DNA from: Calliopsis andreniformis
Taxonomy: Eukaryota; Arthropoda; Insecta; Hymenoptera; Andrenidae
Direction: 5' to 3'
Length of the DNA stretch: 64,000 nucleotides
Assembly: GCF_051401765.1 (NCBI RefSeq)
Contig: NW_027480566.1
Location: 778,501 to 842,500 of the forward strand
Below the pieces are notes generated by a model. It did no database searches and was not told the DNA's origin. It saw only the letters and a list, made by a program, of their open reading frames with translations. How positions within the stretch are numbered: the stretch's first letter is position 1; every line of letters starts with the position of its first letter. Positions 53,023 through 60,397 of the stretch are shown in pieces. The position numbers and the translations under genes were made by a program.

Positions 53023-53035
53023 TGTCCCTATCTTT
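53023..53035 (+). repeat. Target-site copy TGTCCCTATCTTT between R1 fragment and element A
   Basis: This exactly repeats 51780-51792 and is followed at once by the presumed 5' end of element A (AGGTGGGCAGCGG). It shares its first 11 bases with the 28S R1 site TGTCCCTATCTACT and differs in the last bases. It serves both as the 3' duplication of the fragment and as the 5' flank of element A. Confidence 0.8.
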
Positions 53036-54340
53036 AGGTGGGCAGCGGTTAAGATCCCCACTTTCGCCTGAGGTGTCGGGTTAGACTCGTCTAAACTAGT
53101 ATCCTAGACTGGGGGGAGCCGCAGGGACTCGGTCCTCATAGCGGTTGTCCTGCGCAGAGACGTAGCTCCGTCTCAGAAGCGCCCCCGAATGCAAGATCTG
53201 ATCGATTGAGACCGCACACTAAATGCAGCCACGCAAAAAGCGAATAAGCACCATCGAGAGGTCTCGTCCAACCTCTCATCGCTGTACCCCATGGTTGGTG
53301 TGGATAGGTTCCCACTAGGCCATGGGCTTCCAAAACATCTGGAAGACGGGAATGTCCCGTGAATCGGTGCATGCAATACGCTGCTGGAAACCCGGCTATT
53401 GCTGTGTGCGTTGAGTGTTCAGAGGTGTATACCGAAGGCACTCAACAGGCCTCAACGGGGGCGTTATGCCTTTGTCCGCACAGGACTTGGGCGCCAGGGC
53501 AATCCGGAGTCCGATGTCTTCTTGGCGATCACGAAGCGTAATATACTATCTGAGCTGGTCTTAGCCTCTCGTGACGCAAATCGTTATGATCTGGAACCTC
53601 CACGCGGTCCCACCGGTCGGCTTACCCCTCTTCGGAGGGCGAAAGAGCCAAGCAAATCGGATCTTAGCGAGGCGGCCCAAAGGGCCTTTGGCTCAAGTGC
53701 CCAGTTCCATGCATTGTGTGGGCCCAGAAAAGGAACGGGCTACGAACAGTGGGGTGCCTGTTCGAAATCACCACCTCCTGCGTGTTTGCCGTGCGCGGCG
53801 ACCCGTGTCGTCGGAAAAGGGGATCCTGGGATCTGAGGGGGCCCTCTCCTGCGGGTGAGACGTCCCCAACACGTACCTTTGGCCTCCGCTTCGACTAGAC
53901 GGGCGGCTAGGCGAGAAAAGTAGCCCTTTGCCTAGTCAATCGGCTTGGGGAATGACCATACGTGCTTGCGCGAGTGGGTTCTCTCTGGGCGAGGAAGCGG
54001 GCCCTGGAGTCAGGGGAGACCATGTCGGCCTTGGCTGTGCGGACTATATCCCGGGTGATGTTCTAACCCGGTGGATGCCGGGTTCCATATTGAGGGTCCG
54101 AGGAGGCTGGGACACACACCGGGCTGAAATAATCTATATGCGCTATGGATATGTTAAACCCCACCAAAAAACCAACAAAGCAGGCGCAAGTAGTGCTTCA
54201 CGACGTGAAGCGCGAAATGGCCACATTGAACGCTAAAGCTGCTTCCAGCAGCTTGCTTTGCGGCGAAGGACGCAAAAGCGTCTACCCGCAAGACCACGGC
54301 AGGCAAAGTAGCTCCCTCCTGAGGGAGCGAAAAGGGCCAG
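53036..54340 (+). other. 5' untranslated region of element A
   Basis: This is a 1.3-kb leader without a convincing gene. Several open frames (for example 53399-53836) lack recognisable domains and overlap in different frames. It has CG-rich and G-rich stretches and one small perfect stem near the start (TTAGAC, TC, GTCTAA, around 53080-53096). R1-type leaders of this size are normal for the clade. I could not identify a promoter or a ribozyme by eye. Confidence 0.6.
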
Positions 54341-55867
54341 ATGGTTGTGAATCCGGTCGCCCGGATGAGCAGCCTGAGAGAGAGAGGGACTGCACGCAGT
54401 ATCAAAAGCGTGAAACCCGCGCCCGCTGCTGATAAGGACGCCGCGCGCGGGTCAACGCTTAAGAAGGACGGACCCCGTGGAAACACGGGCAAAACTCCAC
54501 CAAAGGTGGTGGTGAAGGCGGAACCGCCAAGCCCCACCGAAGGCAAAGATCCGGTCGCTGGGGATAAGGAACCCGACCGGGTAGGGGGCCAAAAAGTTTT
54601 GAACGAGTCACCAGTCGTAGTGAAGGCTAAAGCGGAGACAGAGGCAAACGCCGGGGCTAAGGCCAAGGCTGACGCCAAAGTCAAAGCCAAGGCCAACACG
54701 AAGAAAGGGGAACAGAAGGGAAGGGCACCGTACTCCACGGTGCCTGGGACCACCGTGAGGCCTCTCGATCTCATCAGAGACGAAGCCCGAGCCAAGGTGT
54801 CGGACGTAAGATCTGTCTGTTTTCAGAAGGAGTCTAAGGTAAACAGATGGGCTGCGTCTAGTATCCTTGGACATGCCGACGCGCTCTACCAGTTGGTACA
54901 GGAGCTGCTTCTTCGGAACAGCTTCTTAGAAGGCCAGCTGGCCGCGGTGCGCAGCGACGTTAAAAAGTCGCAAGCGGCCGTAGAGAGCGCGGTCAAGAGA
55001 TCGCTGAAGGCGCCCCCGCAGCCAAAAGCGATCTCCCAACCGGCGAAGCGCGTGTCGACCTACGCCGATGCGGTGAAGGTCGACGCTCCGAGGGTTTCCC
55101 CAGACGCGGTGCAGCCACCACGTAATGTGGTGCGCATCTTCCCGCCCAAGGGCAAAGCACAGGACAGCGACGCGACCAAGCGTAAAGTTCTGTCTTTGGT
55201 GAAACCGCTGAAGGCGCAGATCCGCGTGAAGTCAGTTCGACGCATCCACAACGGTGGCATCGCCGTCGAGACAGATCGCAAAGAGGATCTCGCTCCTTTC
55301 ACAGGGAGTAGCAAACTTAAGGAGGCAGGACTCTCGGTCTCCGTCCCGTCTAAGAGGAACCCTACACTTATTGTGTACGACGTTCCTAAGGCGGTGAAAA
55401 AGGAAGACGTCGGCTTGAGTATCTGGAAGCAGAACCTGGCTGACCTGACTCAGAAGGATGTGTCCTCTGGCCTGAAGGTGCGGTTTGCAACCACACCGAA
55501 AGGCAAGTCGGAGGCTGCCAACTGGGTCGTAGAGGTGAGCCCAATGGTTCGCAACAGACTCAAGAGCTCTGGTCGGGTGTTCATAGGTTGGATGTCCTGT
55601 CGAGTACAGGACTACATCTGTGTCACCCGTTGCTTCAAGTGTCAAGCCTTTGGCCACACAGCGAAGCATTGCCGATCGGATGAGGTCTGCGGTCACTGCT
55701 CCGAAAAGGGGCATACCTTTGCCACCTGCAAAAGCAAGGACAAACCTCCCGTTTGCTCCAATTGCAAAGCAGAGGGCAAGAAGCACAACCATAGGTCGAG
55801 AGACATAGCTTGTGCGGCTTATCAAGCCGCTTCTGTGCAGGTAATCTCGCAGACCAATTATGGTTAG
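54341..55867 (+). CDS. R1 element A ORF1, gag-like nucleic-acid-binding protein
   Basis: 508 residues. ORF1 proteins of R1 elements bind the element RNA and help form the particle that reaches the nuclear target. The first 130 residues are rich in Lys, Ala, Pro and Glu and probably disordered, with a run of KAKADAKVKAKANTKK type. Next comes a helical, coiled-coil-like stretch containing RNSFLEGQL, a motif shared with element B (RNSYLEGRL). A conserved middle domain includes the GIAVET motif, also in B. At the C-terminus are three zinc knuckles starting at Cys431 (CFKCQAFGHTAKHC), Cys450 (CGHCSEKGHTFATC) and Cys472 (an atypical, longer third one). ATG 54341 is chosen as the first in frame; a second Met lies at codon 9. 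The last 8 bases overlap ORF2. Confidence 0.92.
   Translation: MVVNPVARMSSLRERGTARSIKSVKPAPAADKDAARGSTLKKDGPRGNTGKTPPKVVVKAEPPSPTEGKDPVAGDKEPDRVGGQKVLNESPVVVKAKAETEANAGAKAKADAKVKAKANTKKGEQKGRAPYSTVPGTTVRPLDLIRDEARAKVSDVRSVCFQKESKVNRWAASSILGHADALYQLVQELLLRNSFLEGQLAAVRSDVKKSQAAVESAVKRSLKAPPQPKAISQPAKRVSTYADAVKVDAPRVSPDAVQPPRNVVRIFPPKGKAQDSDATKRKVLSLVKPLKAQIRVKSVRRIHNGGIAVETDRKEDLAPFTGSSKLKEAGLSVSVPSKRNPTLIVYDVPKAVKKEDVGLSIWKQNLADLTQKDVSSGLKVRFATTPKGKSEAANWVVEVSPMVRNRLKSSGRVFIGWMSCRVQDYICVTRCFKCQAFGHTAKHCRSDEVCGHCSEKGHTFATCKSKDKPPVCSNCKAEGKKHNHRSRDIACAAYQAASVQVISQTNYG
55860..55867 (+). promoter_or_regulatory. ORF1/ORF2 overlap of element A (ATGGTTAG)
   Basis: The ORF2 start ATG (55860-55862) precedes the ORF1 stop TAG (55865-55867) by two bases in a different frame. 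Element B has the same layout with ATG before TAA. Overlapping stop and start codons in the related element SART1 are known to support termination-reinitiation. The same mechanism here is inference. Confidence 0.6.
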
Positions 55868-58800
55868 AAGACCAAAACACGGTTCAATCAGTAGACTTCG
55901 GGTGTTGCAGCATAATATGCGGCGCTCCCGAGTTGTTCTGGACGAAACGAACGCCGTTATGCGCGACAAAGGCATCGATGTGCTGCTCGCTCAGGAACCC
56001 TACAGTGCTCGGGGCACCGTACCCGGCCTTGGGGTTGCGACGAAAGTAGTCACAGGCGCAGTCCCGGTGATGGCGGCAATTGCCGTCAGAAACCCAGTGG
56101 TGTCTGTGGTCAAAATCTCGCACCTATGCGACTCACACATGTCATGCGTCAAAATTAGCGGTAGTTTTGGTAACTTCTACCTCATCAGCCAGTACTTTCA
56201 ATGCTCGGAAGACATTGAGCCAAGTCTGGCACGATTGGAAAAGGCACTCTGTGCCCTCCACCATAAGCGGGTCGTGATTGCGGCTGACGTCAACGCGAAG
56301 TCTCCTATTGACGTTCGAGGCGAGAAGCTCGAAGAGTTTATCGCGCAGCACGACCTGGTTATTTTGAACGAGGCTGGAAGTATTCCGACGTACTCCAGCC
56401 CGACCGGCGAGTCCTGGATCGATGTCACATTGACGACAAGTGACTTCTCAAAAAATGTGAGAGGTTGGAAAGTCCGCAAGGACTGGACAACTAGTGATCA
56501 CAGAGCGATCGAATTTGACCTTGTGTTCGATAACGTGAGTGAGAATCAGACCAGACTAGGTAGGTTCCACACACGCAGTGCGGATTGGGCAAAGTTTGAT
56601 CGGGCGTTGCTTGAGCGAATGGAGTCGTTGACCGCCTACACTCATCTGAGTCGCAGGGCGGACGTTGAATCTCTGGCGCAGGATATCGAGCAATCGGTCA
56701 TCCACGCGTGCGAGAGCTCCATGCACGAAAAGCGTTGGCACTCAAAGTCAGTCCCATGGTGGACGCCAGACTTGACGAGACGGAAAAGGCAAGTCTACAA
56801 ACTTAGACGAGCCTTCCAGCAAGAGAGATGCATGGAGGAGAAAGAGGCTAAAAAGGCTGAGTATCAAACTATGAGAAAAGCCTACTCGGCCGCAGTAAGA
56901 ACTGCGAAGTTGCATAGTTGGAAAAACTTTGTGACGGAGCAGGGACGAATGGAACCATGGGGTCTTGTGTACAAGATCAACCAAAGCAAGCTTCGCGCTG
57001 AGACAGCAGTGCCTAACCTTCGAACGCACTACGGCCATACGATGGACTGGCACTCCACCGCATTCACGCTACTGGACGCGTTGATCCCGGACGATAAGCC
57101 CGAGGAGGACACGCAAGCCCAGAGCATGGTAAGAGGTGAGATCGCGCATGACCCACCGACTGTCGACACACCAGTCTTCAGCCGGAAGGAGGTCGGAGCC
57201 TCAATATCAAGCCTAAAAAGCGGTAAGTGTCCCGGGCAAGACCGGATAGAGGTTGAGGTGGTTAAACGTTCTTATGGAGTATTCCATGACGTGCTGCTGA
57301 AACTCTATAACGGATGTCTGGAGCACGGAGTGTTCCCCGTCAGATGGAAAGTCGGTCTGATCAGAACTATTCTGAAAGGGCCTGACAAGCCTGAGACGGA
57401 TACGAAGTCGTATCGGCCCATCTGCCTGCTCTCGGTGCTTGGCAAAGCTTTGGAGAAATTGATCGCGTGCAGACTTTCATCGGTCTTCCTTTGCCCAAAC
57501 TATTCCTCGGACCGGCAGTATGGGTTCAGACCTGGGCGATCCACGGGGGACGCCGTGGTAAAGCTCAGAGAACTCGTACTCGCCCGCGAAGAGAAGTATG
57601 TTATGGGCCTCTCCTTCGACATCTCCGGTGCTTTCGACAATGTTTGGTGGCCGAGCGTTCTCAATTCGTTGAAACGGCGAGGCTGTCCCCGTAATCTCTA
57701 CAAGCTAATGGTCGACTATTTCGCCGACCGTGAGGTGACCATGGTCTCTCACGGCCTTCGTGTTGCGAAGAAGGTTACCAAGGGCTGCCCCCAGGGGTCT
57801 ATTCTCGGTCCGAACTGCTGGAATCTAGTCTTTGACGAAATTCTGCAGATTCTTTCGAACACCGGGTTCTGCGAACCCATAGCCTACGCCGATGACCTCT
57901 TTGTGCTCGTCTATGGCGACGCAAGATTGTCTATCGGGCAAAATGGCCAAAAGGTCGCGGACGTGATAACTGAGTGGTGCGCCACCCAGAAACTCACGTT
58001 GTCAGCGACCAAGACCGAGATGATACTCTTAAAGGGCTTTCTTGATAGAACCAGACCGCCGCAAGTAAAGATATACGGGAAGAGTGTGGCTCAGAGGAAA
58101 ACCGTAAGGTACCTCGGAGTTCACATTGACGAAAGATTGGGAATTAATTCCCATGTCCAACATCTGAGTGCCAAAACTGTGATGACGTTTAATACGCTAT
58201 CGCAGATAGCCCGTTCGAACTGGGGATTGGGACATCGGGCCATGAGTACTTTGTACAAAGGCTTGTTTGTTCCGATCGTAACGTATGCAGCCGCTGGCTG
58301 GGCAGACGTTCTCGGGAAAACGGCGGTCGCTAGACTTGCACGAGCTCAGAGACAGGTTTTGCTAAGGGTCACCAAGGCCTACCGTACGGTATCTACCGAC
58401 GCGATCACTGTGATCGCGGGAGTGTTACCGGTGGACTTGGCAATAGCGGAACGTGTGTGCGCTTACAAAGCTCGAAGGCAAAGAGACATTACAATTGGAG
58501 AAGTTCACATCAGTCACGCTGATCTATTCTCCAGGACTATCTCGAAGGCCGAAGCACTAGCTGAGGTCAGAAGAGAAGTTCTGGCAATGTGGCAAACGAG
58601 GTGGTCGTCGTCAACGAAGGGCAGAACAACGTTCCGCTTCGTCCGCGACGTATCAGACCGCCTTAAGACACGCTGGTTGGCTGTCGATCATTATGTGGCA
58701 CAATTCCTAAGCGGACACGGAGACTTCCGTGGTAAGCTGAAGGAATTCAACTTGGTTCCGGACGAGAGATGCGAGTGTGGGGAAGCGGAAACGTCGACCC

Positions 58801-58991
58801 ACGTTCTATTCGACTGTCCGAGGCACAGTGAAGCGCGGGAACTCCTAAAGCGAGCAGCCAACTCCGAACGCCTAGTGTGGCCGGTGAAGGAAGCTGACCT
58901 CGTTTCGAACGAACATCTATTTAAGGAGTTCCGGAAGTTCGCTTCTACTGTGCTAAAAGCCAAGGCAATTCGAACGCAAGACGCAACTTAA
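55860..58991 (+). CDS. R1 element A ORF2, endonuclease and reverse transcriptase
   Basis: 1,043 residues with a complete domain set. ORF2 nicks the target DNA and copies the RNA from the nick (target-primed reverse transcription). The N-terminal apurinic-type endonuclease shows Asn19 (LQHNMRRS), Glu46 (AQEPYS), the AADVNAKS segment and Asp213-His214 (SDH). The reverse transcriptase shows RQYGFRPGRST, FDISGAFDNVWW (Asp587, Asp593), GCPQGSILGP and the catalytic YADD (676-679). A C-terminal zinc finger begins at Cys971 (CECGEAETSTHVLFDC). The usual PGPDG motif reads PGQDR (458-462), with the Asp kept. The ATG lies within the last codons of ORF1, in another frame, so translation probably re-initiates after ORF1 ends. 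No disabling change is seen. Confidence 0.95.
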   Translation: MVRRPKHGSISRLRVLQHNMRRSRVVLDETNAVMRDKGIDVLLAQEPYSARGTVPGLGVATKVVTGAVPVMAAIAVRNPVVSVVKISHLCDSHMSCVKISGSFGNFYLISQYFQCSEDIEPSLARLEKALCALHHKRVVIAADVNAKSPIDVRGEKLEEFIAQHDLVILNEAGSIPTYSSPTGESWIDVTLTTSDFSKNVRGWKVRKDWTTSDHRAIEFDLVFDNVSENQTRLGRFHTRSADWAKFDRALLERMESLTAYTHLSRRADVESLAQDIEQSVIHACESSMHEKRWHSKSVPWWTPDLTRRKRQVYKLRRAFQQERCMEEKEAKKAEYQTMRKAYSAAVRTAKLHSWKNFVTEQGRMEPWGLVYKINQSKLRAETAVPNLRTHYGHTMDWHSTAFTLLDALIPDDKPEEDTQAQSMVRGEIAHDPPTVDTPVFSRKEVGASISSLKSGKCPGQDRIEVEVVKRSYGVFHDVLLKLYNGCLEHGVFPVRWKVGLIRTILKGPDKPETDTKSYRPICLLSVLGKALEKLIACRLSSVFLCPNYSSDRQYGFRPGRSTGDAVVKLRELVLAREEKYVMGLSFDISGAFDNVWWPSVLNSLKRRGCPRNLYKLMVDYFADREVTMVSHGLRVAKKVTKGCPQGSILGPNCWNLVFDEILQILSNTGFCEPIAYADDLFVLVYGDARLSIGQNGQKVADVITEWCATQKLTLSATKTEMILLKGFLDRTRPPQVKIYGKSVAQRKTVRYLGVHIDERLGINSHVQHLSAKTVMTFNTLSQIARSNWGLGHRAMSTLYKGLFVPIVTYAAAGWADVLGKTAVARLARAQRQVLLRVTKAYRTVSTDAITVIAGVLPVDLAIAERVCAYKARRQRDITIGEVHISHADLFSRTISKAEALAEVRREVLAMWQTRWSSSTKGRTTFRFVRDVSDRLKTRWLAVDHYVAQFLSGHGDFRGKLKEFNLVPDERCECGEAETSTHVLFDCPRHSEARELLKRAANSERLVWPVKEADLVSNEHLFKEFRKFASTVLKAKAIRTQDAT

Positions 58992-59257
58992 TAAGACAAC
59001 TAACATCGCCAATTCGAACGTCGTAGCGGTCGGATGTCTGAGAAATCGGACAACCGGCTCCTCGGGTCAGGAAAAAGCCCCTCTCGTCTTTGACGAGGGT
59101 CCTTGAGTGGGTTTGGACACGAGGTGGCAGTCGGTGGAGTGATGGAAGTAGATGCCCGTACATCTGGCGAAGGTATGCGAAGCCTGTATGACCAAAAATA
59201 CTGGTCGAGGAAAGGCGCGCCCCTCTTATGGAGGGCCACTCGAACGCACAAACTACC
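58992..59257 (+). other. 3' untranslated region of element A
   Basis: This is a 266-bp tail from the ORF2 stop to the target copy. It ends in ACAAACTACC without poly(A), as is common for R1. A small hairpin, CCCTC (59221-59225) and GAGGG (59231-59235) around TTATG, lies about 25 bases from the end, where R1-type reverse transcriptases are expected to recognise the RNA. This role is inferred from position only. Confidence 0.7.
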
Positions 59258-59271
59258 TGTCCCTATCTACT
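59258..59271 (+). repeat. Perfect R1 28S target sequence TGTCCCTATCTACT between elements A and B
   Basis: These 14 bases equal the target-site duplication known for R1 insertions in insect 28S genes. The following A also fits 28S, but the sequence then departs (GTCTCTACC in place of TCTAGCG). It is the 3' flank of element A and the 5' flank of element B. No longer 28S sequence is present between them. Confidence 0.88.
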
Positions 59272-59880
59272 AGTCTCTACCTGACCGCCGAGGCGAACGG
59301 ACGTACGCTCGCCGCTCCGCTCCGTACCTGACCCGACCCATGCGGTCGGTATAGCCAGAGAGGAGTACCCGTAGCGATACAAGGGAGACTTTTGCAAAGT
59401 AAATGCAGAACTTTGGAGTGAAAGTGACTTGTGGAGTCGAGGACAAGCAGTAGTGTGCAGTGAAGCTGTGATTCAGACGACGAGTATTACGGACGATCGG
59501 ACATAAAGTTCTAAAGGGAAGCCAGTGAAGACAAAGCGTCGACATTTATTCCCCTACCGCAGGGAATATCGACGTTTCCTCGCGGCCCCGAACTGAGATC
59601 AGTAAGAGAAACCGTCTGGAAAAGTATTAGTGTGCTTGGACTCAAATTGTGAGAGTTACGAACATCTAAACTCTCGCGACGCGAAGTGACGCAGCCGTCC
59701 TCCATCTTGAAGTGCCGTGCCGCGTCGTCGCGTACGCTGTGTAGTGGCAACCAAGCGGAGATAATCGACGCAATTTCAACCGGAAAATTCCAGAGAGTTC
59801 TACCAGAACAGTTCAGCAGACCAGCAGCCCAAAAGCCTATTGTGTTCTACACTTCACGGATCGACTGGATATAAAGGACA

Positions 59881-59900
59881 GGAAGGAAGGAAGGAAGGAA
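59881..59900 (+). repeat. (GGAA)5 microsatellite
   Basis: Five perfect GGAA units lie in the leader of element B, preceded by AAAGGACA and followed by GAACTG. Short microsatellites are common. It could mark a joint between two sequence sources, but nothing else supports this. Confidence 0.9.
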
Positions 59901-59997
59901 GAACTGCTCGGAGCACAGGGCATCAGTGTGCTCCGAAACCACAGACTTGGCAACACCGCCGCCAGTAAGAGCCGCCGGTGACACGCGGAGACGCACG

Positions 59998-60110
59998 TGG
60001 AAAACCCAGGGTATGCCTGAAGTGGGAAAACCCAGACTCGCTCGGCCTGGAAAAAACCCAGGCGACGCCAGGCGTGGAGAAACCCAGGCAGCGCCGGAGT
60101 GGGAAACCCC
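59998..60110 (+). repeat. 26-bp tandem repeat in the leader of element B
   Basis: The motif GGGAAAACCCAG and relatives recur with the CCC at 60005, 60031, 60057 and 60083 (exactly 26 bp apart), with a final weaker copy at about 60107. The rest of each unit is a variable GC-rich spacer. Tandem repeats in 5' regions of non-LTR elements can carry promoter activity, but here that is only a possibility. Confidence 0.8.
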
Positions 60111-60212
60111 AAAACAGCCGCGGCCATTTCCAACCTGTGACCGCTCACGAAAATTGAAAAGTGAGAGAAGTGGGGCGCACCATACGACGCGCAGTGCCCC
60201 CGAGGAACAAAC

Positions 60213-60383
60213 ATGGCGCCTCCGGCGCCTATGATTCCAAGTAAGACGCTCAGGACAACAACCACCGTCAAGCCCTTGGCACCGGCACTCAAAACACCGG
60301 GAGGAAAGGGCAGACCAATAAGAGGAAGGCCAGTACCACGCCAGAAAAGGAGTCGGTTACTGAAAAGGAGGACAAAAGGCTGA
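60213..60383 (+). pseudogene. Element B ORF1 start, frame-shifted from the main ORF1 frame
   Basis: This 56-codon frame begins at ATG 60213 and ends at TGA 60381-60383. Its early residues (MIPSKTLRTTTTVKPLAP) resemble the start of element A ORF1 (SIKSVKPAPA). The main ORF1 frame is open upstream to a TAA at about 60242 and, across 60300-60397, encodes a Lys/Glu-rich stretch typical of gag. The best reading is one ORF1 that began at 60213 and lost one base around 60295-60320. Programmed -1 frameshifting or a leader peptide are less likely alternatives. Confidence 0.55.
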
Positions 60384-60397
60384 GGACCGACACATCG

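Larger units (their letters stand above)
53036..59257 (+). mobile_element. R1-clade non-LTR retrotransposon, element A, apparently full length
   Basis: About 6.2 kb. It has a 5' untranslated region of about 1.3 kb, ORF1 (54341-55867), ORF2 (55860-58991) and a 3' untranslated region of 266 bp without a poly(A) tail. Both frames are free of stops and frameshifts. The clade is assigned from the endonuclease and reverse transcriptase motifs, the C-terminal zinc finger and the flanking R1 target sequence. The 5' flank (TGTCCCTATCTTTA) and 3' flank (TGTCCCTATCTACT) differ at two or three positions, so they are not a clean pair. The 5' boundary is inferred from the target copy and not from homology. 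Confidence 0.87.
59272..60212 (+). other. 5' untranslated region of element B
   Basis: No gene is visible. The minus-strand frame 59837-60607 and the plus-strand frame 59926-60234 run through low-complexity and repeat sequence and show no domain. The region contains a GGAA microsatellite and a 26-bp tandem repeat, listed separately. By eye it is not similar to the leader of element A. Confidence 0.6.

Noticed and set aside
53036..53100. Self-cleaving (HDV-like) ribozyme at the 5' end of element A
   Set aside because: GGTGGG can pair with CCCCAC nearby, but I could not lay out the double pseudoknot, so there is no support beyond a simple stem.
53399..53836. 145-codon frame in the leader of element A as a gene
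   Set aside because: No recognisable domain. It overlaps other frames of similar length and lies in the expected 5' untranslated region.
54154..54795. Minus-strand 213-codon frame opposite ORF1 of element A
   Set aside because: Antisense shadow of the low-complexity Lys/Ala-rich start of ORF1.
55232..55975. Minus-strand 247-codon frame opposite the ORF1/ORF2 joint
   Set aside because: The sense strand there encodes zinc knuckles and the endonuclease start. The antisense frame shows no domain.
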